From: JAIOZK01 sp964468645
GTDB lineage: Bacteria > Bacteroidota > Bacteroidia > Bacteroidales > JAIOZK01
DNA: 64,000 bases
NCBI GenBank assembly: GCA_964468645.1
Contig: CAYXUU010000008.1
Location: forward strand, 77,783-141,782
Direction of reading: 5' to 3'
Position numbers and translations under genes: made by a program. Of this stretch, positions 1-8,422 are shown one piece after another; positions within the stretch are counted from its first letter, which is position 1; each line of letters starts with the position of its first letter. The notes beneath the pieces are model-generated. The model searched no databases and was not told the DNA's origin. It was given only the letters and a program-made list of their open reading frames with translations.

Positions 1-1
1 T

Positions 2-823
2 GAAACAGGAAGGACAATTTCAAATTATCAAAGTGCAAGGAGAGATTCTTCAGGTATTGTCAAACCTATTCTTGGCAAGTTTAATATCGCAGGCTTACCC
101 TCCGGAAATTACAAACTTGTTATTGAAGCAAGGGATGTTGAAAATCAAGTAATAACTTCAAACAAACTTTTCTTCCAGCGCAGCAATCCCAATATTCAGT
201 TCGACTTAAATGATCTTGCTGCTATGGATGTTAGTGGCACTTTTGCCGCTGAGCTGATCAATGAGGACACGCTAAGAGAATATGTTCGTTGCCTTACCCC
301 TATTGCAACACAGATGGAACAGCAATTTATCTTCAAACAGGTCGAAACTGCTGACATTACGCTTCTCCAGCAATATTTCCTGAACTTCTGGCTTAAACGC
401 GATAATATTAATCCGCAGCACAGCTGGCTTGATTATAAAGAAGAGGTGCGTAAGGTTAACGAATCATACAGCACAGTTGTAAGAAAGGGATATGATACGG
501 ACAGAGGCAGGGTTTATCTGAAATACGGGCCGCCCAATGTTATTACTGAAAGCTATGATGAGCCAAGTGCTTATCCTTATGAGATTTGGCATTATTATGT
601 CCTTGGCGAAAACCAAAGGAATAAAAAGTTTGTTTTTTATTCACTCGATATGGTAACCAACGATTTTATGCTACTCCACTCAGATGCGATAGGTGAATTA
701 TCAAACTACAGGTGGCAGGTAGACCTTCACAGACGTGATTTTGATCCCAATAACCTTGACATAACACGACCTCCTGATGCCTGGGGAAACCAGGCGGATA
801 AATTCTATAGGAACCCCTTTTAG
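2..823 (+). CDS. GWxTD domain-containing protein, 3' part
   Basis: The reading frame is open from base 2, so the gene starts before the window; 273 residues are visible. An upstream beta-rich stretch (GLPSGNYKLVIEARD) is followed by the GWxTD region, seen here as GYDTDRGRVYLKYGPP and then PYEIWHYY. GWxTD proteins are a Bacteroidota/Chlorobi family of mostly exported proteins without an assigned biochemical role. The canonical W of the name motif is Y here. A hairpin terminator follows 24 bases after the stop. The family call is confident, the function unknown. Confidence 0.85.
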   Translation, partial: ETGRTISNYQSARRDSSGIVKPILGKFNIAGLPSGNYKLVIEARDVENQVITSNKLFFQRSNPNIQFDLNDLAAMDVSGTFAAELINEDTLREYVRCLTPIATQMEQQFIFKQVETADITLLQQYFLNFWLKRDNINPQHSWLDYKEEVRKVNESYSTVVRKGYDTDRGRVYLKYGPPNVITESYDEPSAYPYEIWHYYVLGENQRNKKFVFYSLDMVTNDFMLLHSDAIGELSNYRWQVDLHRRDFDPNNLDITRPPDAWGNQADKFYRNPF

Positions 824-846
824 TCCTGTGATTTACATATATCTCT

Positions 847-886
847 TAATCCCATTATTGTTATTCAAATAATGGGATTATTTTTG
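847..886 (+). terminator. Rho-independent terminator after the GWxTD gene
   Basis: Perfect 13-bp inverted repeat (847-859 with 868-880, TAATCCCATTATT and its complement), 8-nt loop, followed by five T. It lies between the GWxTD gene and the acyltransferase. Confidence 0.8.
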
Positions 887-914
887 CCCTATAATATTTG
901 ATGAGAATTATACG

Positions 915-1796
915 ATGAGGATTTTGTATTTTCTTTTTACAATTGTTGGATGGATAGTTTCAATACTCCCTTTCTGGGTTTTGTACCGTCTCTCAGATTT
1001 TCTATATTTCATCCTTTATTATGTATTAAGATACAGGGTAAGTGTTACTATCCAGAATCTGCATAATGCTTTCCCCGAGAAGCATTCCCCGGAGATCAGG
1101 AAGATTGCAAAACAATTCTACAAGAACCTGGCTGACATCATTACTGAAGTTTTAAAAACCCGGAATATAAGGATCAAGAGCCTGATGAACAGGGTTCAGT
1201 TTAATAATTATGAAATCATCGAAGAGTTATACAGGAATAACAAAAGCACTTTTGTATCTATTGGTCACTGTGGTAACTGGGAATGGATGGCCATCAAACT
1301 GGCGATAATATCCAATCACAAACCTTTCGCCGTTGTCAAACCATTAAACGATCCCTACTTTGATGAATATATGGCCAAGTTACGCACCAAATCAGGGTAC
1401 AGTAATCTCATCAATTTCAAGCAGACCTACCGTACCCTGTATAGTATGAAGCATGATCTTTATTTGGCCATCATTGCTTCAGACCAGACACCCACCAAAC
1501 ACGAAATAAATTACTGGACCAGGTTTCTTAATCAGGATACCCCTTTTTACCTTGGACTTGAGAAAATATCCAAATCCCTTGATATCGCCGTGGTATTCTT
1601 TGATATAATCAGAAAAAAACGGGGGTATTACGATATCGACATTAAGTTGATCACAGACAATCCAAAACATACCGATCAATATGAAATAACTGAGAAATAC
1701 GTTAAGTTTCTTGAGAAATCTATTTTTAAACATCCCGATAACTGGCTCTGGTCACACCGGCGCTGGAAGCATAAAAGGGAAAATGAATCAAATTAG
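915..1796 (+). CDS. LpxL/HtrB-family lysophospholipid acyltransferase
   Basis: 293 residues. An N-terminal hydrophobic anchor (about residues 3-40) is followed by the family catalytic motif HCGNWEW with His118 and Glu123 (H-x4-D/E). In this family the enzyme transfers a fatty acyl chain to a lipid A precursor or related lipid at the inner membrane. A late-stage lipid A role (lauroyl/myristoyl transfer) is inferred; the acyl donor and exact acceptor cannot be read from sequence. The glycosyltransferase gene starts 12 bases after its stop, so the two are probably co-transcribed and serve envelope lipid or glycan synthesis. Confidence 0.88.
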   Translation: MRILYFLFTIVGWIVSILPFWVLYRLSDFLYFILYYVLRYRVSVTIQNLHNAFPEKHSPEIRKIAKQFYKNLADIITEVLKTRNIRIKSLMNRVQFNNYEIIEELYRNNKSTFVSIGHCGNWEWMAIKLAIISNHKPFAVVKPLNDPYFDEYMAKLRTKSGYSNLINFKQTYRTLYSMKHDLYLAIIASDQTPTKHEINYWTRFLNQDTPFYLGLEKISKSLDIAVVFFDIIRKKRGYYDIDIKLITDNPKHTDQYEITEKYVKFLEKSIFKHPDNWLWSHRRWKHKRENESN

Positions 1797-1808
1797 TATT
1801 TTGAAAAA

Positions 1809-2831
1809 GTGCCTGAGATTGCAGTAGTCATATTAAACTGGAATGGTAGAAACTTCCTGGAGAAATTTCTGCCGGATGTTATTGAATATAGCAGGCATAT
1901 TGCTGATGTTGTTGTTGCAGACAATGCATCTGAGGATGACTCTGTAAGTTACCTGAAGGCAAACTTTCAGGAAGTTAAGATCATTGAAAATCATGAAAAC
2001 GGCGGATTTGCCAAAGGTTATAATGATGCCCTTAAACAGGTTAACTGCAAATACTATCTTTTGCTGAATTCTGATATACGGGTTACGGAAGGCTGGCTGG
2101 AACCTCTTCTTGAATTTATTAAAAGTGATGATAACATTGCTGCCATTCAACCAGCCCTGAGATCATTTGATGATCCGGAGAAATTTGAGTATGCCGGCGC
2201 GGCAGGAGGATTTATCGACAGGTATGGATATCCTTTTTGCAGGGGAAGAATATTTCAAAGCATTGAGAATGATACCGGTCAGTATAACGACAATTGCGAG
2301 ATATTCTGGGCATCGGGGGCATGTATGATGCTCAGAAGGGATATCTTTCATAATGCAGGGGGATTTGACAATGACTTCTTTGCCCATATGGAAGAGATCG
2401 ATTTATGCTGGCGAATTAAGAATATTGGTTACAAGATTATGTATTGTCATGATTCTGTTGTCTATCATGTTGGGGGTGGGACATTACCAAAAAGTTCAAG
2501 CAGAAAAACCTATCTGAACTTCAGGAACAACATGTTTCTTTTATTCAAGAATCTCCCCAGGTACAGGATCATACCTGTTTTTATTATAAGATATGTGCTG
2601 GATAGTATTGCCATTTTCAAATTCCTCATCGAAGGGCACATAAAAGATTCCCTGGCAGTATTAAGGGCTCATGCAAGTTTCTGGAAAAACATTAAAAAGT
2701 TAATGCGTAAAAGAAAAGGCCTCAAACATCATAAGGTATTTGGGATTTACCACGGAAGCATAGTCTTGGACCACTATCTTAAAGGCAAGAATAAATACAG
2801 CCAGCTATACAGGAAGAAGTTTTATACCTGA
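1809..2831 (+). CDS. Family 2 glycosyltransferase
   Basis: 340 residues, GTG start. GT-A fold: VVILNWNGRNFL at the N-terminus, a nucleotide-binding acidic stretch VVADNASEDDS, the DxD-equivalent NSDIRV, an acceptor-side motif with MEEIDLCWR, and a basic C-terminal tail with a hydrophobic segment. Similar proteins transfer rhamnose or other sugars in surface glycan assembly. It follows the acyltransferase closely and its last 10 bases overlap the end of aroQ on the other strand. The sugar and acceptor are unknown. Confidence 0.88.
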   Translation: MPEIAVVILNWNGRNFLEKFLPDVIEYSRHIADVVVADNASEDDSVSYLKANFQEVKIIENHENGGFAKGYNDALKQVNCKYYLLLNSDIRVTEGWLEPLLEFIKSDDNIAAIQPALRSFDDPEKFEYAGAAGGFIDRYGYPFCRGRIFQSIENDTGQYNDNCEIFWASGACMMLRRDIFHNAGGFDNDFFAHMEEIDLCWRIKNIGYKIMYCHDSVVYHVGGGTLPKSSSRKTYLNFRNNMFLLFKNLPRYRIIPVFIIRYVLDSIAIFKFLIEGHIKDSLAVLRAHASFWKNIKKLMRKRKGLKHHKVFGIYHGSIVLDHYLKGKNKYSQLYRKKFYT

Positions 2832-3259
2832 TTATCACCACCACCCAGGAGAAATGCCTCTATTGCCAGCCTGTAGGAATCAAGACCAAGGCCAACAATA
2901 ACGCCTTTTGTATGTGGAGCTATCAAAGAAATATGCCTGTAATCCTCCCTTGAAAAAACATTGGAGATGTGGACCTCAATAACCGGTGCATCAACAGCTC
3001 TTACCGTATCAGCAATAGCTACAGAAGTATGTGTATATCCCCCGGCATTGAGAATAATCCCATCATACAGAAAGCCAGCCTTCTGCAAAGTGTTAATGAT
3101 CTCTCCTTCTACATTGCTCTGGAAAAAATCAAAATCAATATCCGGATAATGTTTGCGCAATTTTCGAAGGTATTCCTCGAAAGTCAGCATACCGTAAATG
3201 CTTTGTTCCCGTTTGCCCAGCAAATTAAGATTCGGGCCGTTTATAATCATGATTTGCAT
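2822..3259 (-). CDS. aroQ: Type II 3-dehydroquinate dehydratase
   Basis: 145 residues, the usual size of the dodecameric type II enzyme. It converts 3-dehydroquinate to 3-dehydroshikimate in the shikimate pathway. Visible signatures are INGPNLNLLGKRE at the N-terminus with Arg17 and catalytic Tyr22 (SIYG), NAGGYTHTSVA in the middle, and EVHISNVFSREDYRH near the end. No other shikimate gene is adjacent. The stop overlaps the convergent glycosyltransferase by 10 bases. Confidence 0.97.
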   Translation of the reverse strand: MQIMIINGPNLNLLGKREQSIYGMLTFEEYLRKLRKHYPDIDFDFFQSNVEGEIINTLQKAGFLYDGIILNAGGYTHTSVAIADTVRAVDAPVIEVHISNVFSREDYRHISLIAPHTKGVIVGLGLDSYRLAIEAFLLGGGDNQV

Positions 3260-3296
3260 AACTTTACAAAGTTAACCATAAATAACCCTAAAAGTC

Positions 3297-3971
3297 GTGG
3301 TGATCAGTGAATATTTCAGGGAAGCTGTCAGGGATTATTTTTTCCTGATATCCAATCACTATCCCGTAAAACAGGTGAAAAAGATTGTTGGTGACCGGTA
3401 TATGCTCAGTGGTACCGAAAGATCGATTTTATACCGGGGTGTATTCACTAAGGATATTGCTGAGGCAAGAAAGAAAAAAAGACTTACATCTGAAAAATTA
3501 GTTGGTCAGACGGTTCACCTTGATGGGTTTAATGTTCTTATAACAATGATAAGCTATCTCAATGGTAATCCTGTTTTTATTGCCCGGGATGGTTTTGTTC
3601 GTGATGCTTCTGAAACACATGGAAAAAGAATCAGTGAGGATTTATTAATAAAATCACTTGATATGTGTTGTGAGGTATTATCAACTATTAGAATCATATA
3701 TGCAAATTTCTATTATGATACGCAGCTCAACCATAATCAGAGATTAATAGAACATACAAAGAAATCGTTAATAAAAAATAAAATTGAAGGAGATACGGGA
3801 ACTTTTGATAACGTAGATACCCTGTTACAAAATATCGCAGAGGGGATTATTGTTACTTCCGACTCAGAAATAATTGATCGCAGCCTGGTTCCCGTATTTG
3901 ATCTTCCCTTTGAAATAATTTCAAATAGTTTTAATAAAGAATTGTTGGATATTGGTAAAATGGTTGTTTGA
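3297..3971 (+). CDS. DUF434/DUF5616 family protein
   Basis: 224 residues, GTG start (a second GTG follows at 3300). The N-terminal ~55 residues match the DUF434 pattern (AVRDYFFLISNHYP, VGDRYMLSGTERSILYRGVF). The rest resembles DUF5616, with HLDGFNVLITM and a late DSEIIDRS segment. Conserved acidic residues in that half suggest a NYN/PIN-like nuclease fold, which is an inference. The family is best known from archaea and scattered bacteria. It starts 37 bases from the divergent aroQ start. No signal peptide is visible. Confidence 0.8.
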   Translation: MVISEYFREAVRDYFFLISNHYPVKQVKKIVGDRYMLSGTERSILYRGVFTKDIAEARKKKRLTSEKLVGQTVHLDGFNVLITMISYLNGNPVFIARDGFVRDASETHGKRISEDLLIKSLDMCCEVLSTIRIIYANFYYDTQLNHNQRLIEHTKKSLIKNKIEGDTGTFDNVDTLLQNIAEGIIVTSDSEIIDRSLVPVFDLPFEIISNSFNKELLDIGKMVV

Positions 3972-3974
3972 TAA

Positions 3975-4030
3975 ATAATCCCAAATCATGCATTTGAAAT
4001 AGAATGAACCAGGGTAATATTTGGGATTAT
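3975..4030. repeat. Hairpin after the DUF434 gene
   Basis: A perfect 12-bp inverted repeat (3975-3986 ATAATCCCAAAT with 4019-4030) around a 32-nt spacer, directly after the DUF434 stop. No T-run follows, so termination is uncertain. Confidence 0.6.
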
Positions 4031-4050
4031 CCCGATATATTAGGGCCGTG

Positions 4051-4104
4051 TTCCCTCCTGAGCATTGCAATAGAAAATATATCCTGTATGTTTGCAGGAG
4101 GGAA
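4051..4104. repeat. Long-spacer inverted repeat
   Basis: Perfect 10-bp arms TTCCCTCCTG (4051-4060) and its complement (4095-4104) separated by 34 nt. It lies in the otherwise gene-free stretch 3972-4426, where I see no ORF worth calling. Confidence 0.5.
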
Positions 4105-4217
4105 TCCGTCCCTGTGTTGTTACATTGTCTGATCGCCTAATCCTCAAGAAAATTATGTCATTTCCCAGGCTGGATGGTAAATTATCCCACCGCATCCGGC
4201 GGGGGTTCACGATTTAA

Positions 4218-4251
4218 TCTCGCCTATAAGCGAGACGGTTTCACGATATTC
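4218..4251. repeat. Small hairpin with a motif shared with 7028-7044
   Basis: TCTCGC (4218-4223) pairs with GCGAGA (4230-4235). The right arm continues into GCGAGACGGTTTCACGA, nearly the same as GCGAAGCGGTCTCACGA at 7028-7044. TTCACGAT also occurs on both sides of the hairpin. Confidence 0.45.
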
Positions 4252-4426
4252 GAAGTACCTTCAGGTAGGGATCAAGCCCGGGATTATCATTATAAACAAT
4301 GATTGTTATACAGCATAACCTACAAAGGGGAAAACGAATATAGCAATCATTTGCTGCAGCATCCAATTTCTAATTTCATACTTTAAATTCAATCAACTTT
4401 GAATTCCGAATGCAGTGGTTATTTAT

Positions 4427-4434
4427 TACCTTTG
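4427..4434 (+). promoter_or_regulatory. -7 box (TACCTTTG) of the thiamin receptor transcript
   Basis: Matches the Bacteroidota -7 consensus TAnnTTTG. The predicted start (~4441) lies just before the TPP riboswitch. A TTTG at 4398-4401 is too far upstream (25 nt) for a good -33 box. Confidence 0.5.
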
Positions 4435-4450
4435 TAACCGATTATTCCAA

Positions 4451-4522
4451 TAGGGGGTGCCCCATAACAAAGGGCTGAGATCATACTCTATGAACCTGAT
4501 CCGGATAATGCCGGCGAAGGGA
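4451..4522 (+). promoter_or_regulatory. TPP riboswitch (THI box)
   Basis: The conserved thiamin pyrophosphate aptamer elements occur in order: GGGGTGC (P1/P2 side), GGGCTGAGA, an ATACTC loop, GAACCTGATCCGGATAATGC and GCCGGCGAAGGGA. TPP binding represses the downstream gene when thiamin is sufficient. The aptamer ends 70 nt before the receptor start at 4593, leaving a short expression platform; no strong terminator is visible in it, so control may be at translation. The match is nearly complete. Confidence 0.96.
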
Positions 4523-4592
4523 TATGTTCAGATCGTTCTTATTTTTAGACTCCTATTGGTCTTCAATGTTTAACCATTTAAACTTAAAGGCC

Positions 4593-6962
4593 ATGAAAAA
4601 AGTATTATTATTAATCATCATTATTGGACTCGTGCCGTTAACCGGCACATCACAGTATTTGATATCAGGAAAGATATCGAATGAGGAAGGCGTAGCCTTA
4701 CAGGGTGCACACATCGTATTATCTGACACTTACAAATCAACCATCTCAGACAATGACGGGCAATATAGACTAGCTGATATTGCATCTGGTAAATATTTAA
4801 TCAGGATTTCCTATATGGGGTATGCAACGATAGAGATGGAACTGGATGTTAACAACAATATAGAAAAAGATTTCACGATGGAGGTAAAACCCATCATGGA
4901 AGACGAGGTTATCATAACAGCGACACGGGCAGGTAAAAAATCCCCTACAACTTATGTCAATGTTAACCGCCAAGAAATCCAGGAAGTTAACTTTGCACGT
5001 GATCTTCCATACATCATGGAGACTACCCCCTCCACAGTGGTTTCATCGGATGCCGGAACCGGAGTGGGATATACAGGAATACGGATACGGGGTACGGATA
5101 TCACCAGGATCAATGTTACCATTAATGGCATACCACTGAATGATCAGGAATCGCAAGGGGTTTTCTGGGTAAATATGCCCGATTTCGCTTCATCGGTCGA
5201 TAACATACAGATTCAGCGGGGTGTAGGTTCCTCTACAAATGGTGCTGCAGCATTTGGAGCCAGTATCAACATTCAAACCACAAAAATTGAAACCGATCCT
5301 TATGCAAAAATCAACAGCCTGGCAGGTTCTTTCAACACCTTTAAAAATAATGTGACATTCGGAACAGGGCTAATAGGTGGTAAATGGAGTTTCGACGGAA
5401 GGTTATCAATGATCGCTTCAGATGGTTATATCGACAGAGCAACTGCCAACCTGAAGTCGTTTTATATTTCAGGGGGATACTTCGGGGAAACCAGCATGTT
5501 AAAAGCAGTGATCTTCTCAGGAAAGGAAAAAACCTATCAGGCATGGAATGGGGTTCCAAAAGATTCTTTGGAAACAAACAGGACCTACAATCCCTATACC
5601 TACGAAAATGAAACCGATAATTACCAGCAGGATCATTATCAACTGCATTATTCAAAACAATTTGGCAGAAACTTCTATGGGAACCTCTCTTTGTTCTATA
5701 TCCATGGAGAAGGTTATTACGAACAATACAAAGAAGATGAATCCTGTGCCGACTATATGCTACCCGATATTGTAATTGGAAACGACACCATTGCATCAAC
5801 CAACCTCATCCGACAGAAGTGGCTCGATAATGATTTCTATGGTGTAACTTATTCACTGAAATATAACACCGGAAAACTTAATGCCACACTTGGCGGTGCC
5901 TGGAACAAATACAAAGGCGATCATTTCGGTGAAGTTATCTGGGCACAGTTTGCCTCCAATATGAAAAAGGGATACCGATGGTATGACAATACCGGTGATA
6001 AAAGAGACTTTAATATTTTTGGAAAAGCACAATACCAGCTTTCTAATTCACTGAGCTTATATGGTGATCTTCAATACAGGAATGTTTTCTTCAGTATTGA
6101 TGGTATTCATGATGACCTGCGGAATATAACACAGGACCATAGCTTCAGTTTCTTCAATCCAAAAGCAGGGATTTACTATGACCTCAATAACCACCAGGGT
6201 GTTTACTTTTCATTTGCCGTTTCGAACAGAGAGCCTAACAGGAGCAATTACCGTGATGCTGATGCCGGGCATACGCCTGAACCCGAGCGGCTATTCGATT
6301 ATGAAGCTGGTTATAAGCTCAGTAAAGCAAAATTTGGCCTGGAGGCCAATCTGTTCTATATGGACTATAAAGACCAGCTTGTGATGACCGGTGAGATCAA
6401 TGATGTCGGGGCTGCCATCATGACCAATGTTCCTGAGAGTTACAGGGCAGGCATAGAAATCATGGCAGGATTACAGGTGTTTAAAAGGCTTAAGTGGAAC
6501 CTGAACGGAAGTTTCAGCCGGAATAAAATCAAAGAATTTACGGAGTTTGTCGATGACTGGAGCCCACCCTACGAACAAATTGAAAAAGATCTTGGTACAA
6601 CAGACCTGTCATTTTCACCGGAAATCATTGCCGGCAGCCAGATTATTTACACCCCTGTTAAAGGAATGAATATTAACCTGATATCCAAATATGTTAGCCG
6701 GCAGTATATTGATAACACCTCCAGTAAAGATCGAAGCCTTGATCCCTATTTTTACAGCGACCTGGTTATCAATTACAGTATCAAAATGAGCTTCCTGAAA
6801 GAGATCGCATTTCATCTGATGGTGAATAACATTTTCAATGCTGAATATGAAACCTATGCCTGGGTGTACCGCTATTATCATGATAATAATCATTATGAAA
6901 TGGATGGATATTTTCCACAGGCAGGGATTAACTTTATGGGCGGAGTTACCCTGTCATTTTAA
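4593..6962 (+). CDS. TonB-dependent outer membrane receptor, predicted thiamin uptake
   Basis: 789 residues from the ATG at 4593, which gives a clean signal peptide (MKKVLLLIIIIGLVPLTGTSQ). An in-frame ATG at 4524 would start translation at the very edge of the riboswitch and is rejected. Domain order: carboxypeptidase-like regulatory domain (about residues 25-100, GKISNEEG to SYMGY), plug (about 125-225, with IRIRGTDITRINVTINGIPLND and QRGVGSSTNGAAAFG), then a 22-strand-type barrel ending in a terminal aromatic strand (GVTLSF). Riboswitch control makes thiamin or a thiamin precursor the likely ligand. No inner-membrane transporter or thi gene is adjacent, so inner-membrane transport must be encoded elsewhere. 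Confidence 0.92.
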   Translation: MKKVLLLIIIIGLVPLTGTSQYLISGKISNEEGVALQGAHIVLSDTYKSTISDNDGQYRLADIASGKYLIRISYMGYATIEMELDVNNNIEKDFTMEVKPIMEDEVIITATRAGKKSPTTYVNVNRQEIQEVNFARDLPYIMETTPSTVVSSDAGTGVGYTGIRIRGTDITRINVTINGIPLNDQESQGVFWVNMPDFASSVDNIQIQRGVGSSTNGAAAFGASINIQTTKIETDPYAKINSLAGSFNTFKNNVTFGTGLIGGKWSFDGRLSMIASDGYIDRATANLKSFYISGGYFGETSMLKAVIFSGKEKTYQAWNGVPKDSLETNRTYNPYTYENETDNYQQDHYQLHYSKQFGRNFYGNLSLFYIHGEGYYEQYKEDESCADYMLPDIVIGNDTIASTNLIRQKWLDNDFYGVTYSLKYNTGKLNATLGGAWNKYKGDHFGEVIWAQFASNMKKGYRWYDNTGDKRDFNIFGKAQYQLSNSLSLYGDLQYRNVFFSIDGIHDDLRNITQDHSFSFFNPKAGIYYDLNNHQGVYFSFAVSNREPNRSNYRDADAGHTPEPERLFDYEAGYKLSKAKFGLEANLFYMDYKDQLVMTGEINDVGAAIMTNVPESYRAGIEIMAGLQVFKRLKWNLNGSFSRNKIKEFTEFVDDWSPPYEQIEKDLGTTDLSFSPEIIAGSQIIYTPVKGMNINLISKYVSRQYIDNTSSKDRSLDPYFYSDLVINYSIKMSFLKEIAFHLMVNNIFNAEYETYAWVYRYYHDNNHYEMDGYFPQAGINFMGGVTLSF

Positions 6963-6994
6963 CTTGATAAGGATGCACAAAAAGAGAAAACATA

Positions 6995-7188
6995 AATTCC
7001 AAAATACAAATCCCAAATCACAACTTAGCGAAGCGGTCTCACGAACACCATTAAATCAATTAATGTGTGAGTAATTAGATTTCAAATTCAAAAAAAACAA
7101 TTACCAAAACAGTCAAATATTTTATGTTTGCAATTTTGGTTTTGGATCCTGGTGCTTTTTTGTGATTCAGGATTTGTATTTTGGAATT
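6995..7188. repeat. Long imperfect inverted repeat, AATTCCAAAATACAAAT family, copy 1
   Basis: Arms 6995-7023 and 7160-7188 pair over 29 bp with 2 mismatches; the outer 19 bp are perfect. The inside includes the GCGAAGCGGTCTCACGA motif (7028-7044). The element fills most of the 283-nt gap after the thiamin receptor, and no gene is visible in that gap. Confidence 0.75.
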
Positions 7189-7245
7189 AAACTTGGTTCT
7201 CTTTAATGCTTATCTTTACCTCACTAATTCCATACTTATATTTCA

Positions 7246-8247
7246 ATGCCAAAGCTTTTACTATCAAACACATTCAGACTACCAGGTACATTATTTACAG
7301 TACTTATGGATATTCGCAGGCAGAAGAAATATCTCAAGATTAAGCTTGAGCCTTTATTAAAGGATGTCGCTGATTATAATGATGGGAGTGTAAAACAGGA
7401 CGACATCAAAAGAATAGCTGAATATTACGGGATAGTTATTGGTGTATTATATGGTGAGTCGTTCAGCAGGCTCAGGGGATATAAAATGAATCCGCAGGAA
7501 AGAAGTGCCATCACCAGCTTTGGTATTATCACCGGTATTTATGATGACTTCTTCGACAAACATGATCTGGATGAAGAGCTATTGCTCAAACTCACCAATG
7601 AACCTGAAACGATTAACCCTGACAGGCTAATCGACAGGATCTTTATACGGTACAGGAACGACATCATTGAGAATACAGTCCAAAAGGATTTTCTCTGGCA
7701 GATGGTTGACAAAACATACCACAGCCAGGTTGAGAGCAGGAAGCAGAATAATGAAGCCTTAAGTCAGGATGAGATCAAAAGGATCACCTTTGATAAGGGC
7801 GCTTACAGTATGCTTTTATTCAGAAGTGTATTACGAAATGATCTTGTAGAGGGGGAATACGAGGCGCTGTATAACCTTGGAGCTGCCCTGCAACTGGTTG
7901 ATGATATTTTTGATCTATATTTCGACTTACAGGAAAATGTAAGCACCCTCGCCACCCAAGCCAAACACATTGGGGGGTTGAAGGATATTTTTTATGACCA
8001 GATGAATACCGGTCTTGACTATTGTAAGAGAATGAATTATCAACGCAAGAACATAAGAAATTTCCTTTATAAGATCATCCCAGTGTTTTGCCAGTGTATG
8101 ACCTGCCTTGAACAATTAGAGAAACTTGAGCAAAAGTCAGGGAGTTTTGATCCTTCGCAATTCACAAGGCAGGAACTGGTGTGCGATATGGAGAAAAGCA
8201 GGAGTTTTCTGAGGGCGATGTATTATTATTTGGTTACGAGGATATAA
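7246..8247 (+). CDS. Class I isoprenoid biosynthesis-fold enzyme
   Basis: 333 residues, all-helical by composition, no signal peptide. Two aspartate-rich motifs fit the class I prenyl-diphosphate fold: DDFFD at 100-104 and DDIFD at 219-223 (within LQLVDDIFDLYFDLQE). These bind Mg2+ and diphosphate in trans-prenyltransferases, squalene/phytoene synthases and terpene cyclases. The spacing and the second motif do not clearly match ordinary farnesyl/octaprenyl synthases, nor the NSE motif of terpene cyclases. Substrate and product are unknown. It stands alone, 283 bases after the thiamin receptor and beyond the long inverted repeat. Fold confident, reaction not. Confidence 0.7.
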   Translation: MPKLLLSNTFRLPGTLFTVLMDIRRQKKYLKIKLEPLLKDVADYNDGSVKQDDIKRIAEYYGIVIGVLYGESFSRLRGYKMNPQERSAITSFGIITGIYDDFFDKHDLDEELLLKLTNEPETINPDRLIDRIFIRYRNDIIENTVQKDFLWQMVDKTYHSQVESRKQNNEALSQDEIKRITFDKGAYSMLLFRSVLRNDLVEGEYEALYNLGAALQLVDDIFDLYFDLQENVSTLATQAKHIGGLKDIFYDQMNTGLDYCKRMNYQRKNIRNFLYKIIPVFCQCMTCLEQLEKLEQKSGSFDPSQFTRQELVCDMEKSRSFLRAMYYYLVTRI

Positions 8248-8253
8248 GAGTTG

Positions 8254-8283
8254 TTCTAAGTTCTAAGTTCTGAGTTCTGAGTT
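8254..8283. repeat. Heptad array TTCTAAG/TTCTGAG
   Basis: Four exact 7-nt units (two TTCTAAG, two TTCTGAG) plus TT, between the isoprenoid enzyme gene and the convergent gene ending at 8423. Confidence 0.9.
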
Positions 8284-8422
8284 AATGGAACGCAAGTTGT
8301 TATGACTCTCATGATTTATTATGATGTATAGAACGTTGATAACGCGGATATCCTAACACAACTTATATGAAGATGATAATTACCTGAAAAAATCAGGAGA
8401 GATTAAATTAAGGGAGTTACAT

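Noticed and set aside
4218..4235. Rho-independent terminator at the TCTCGC hairpin
   Set aside because: Stem is only 6 bp and no T-run follows.
4524..4592. Upstream start of the thiamin receptor
   Set aside because: The start would overlap the riboswitch 3' end and gives no signal peptide; ATG 4593 does.
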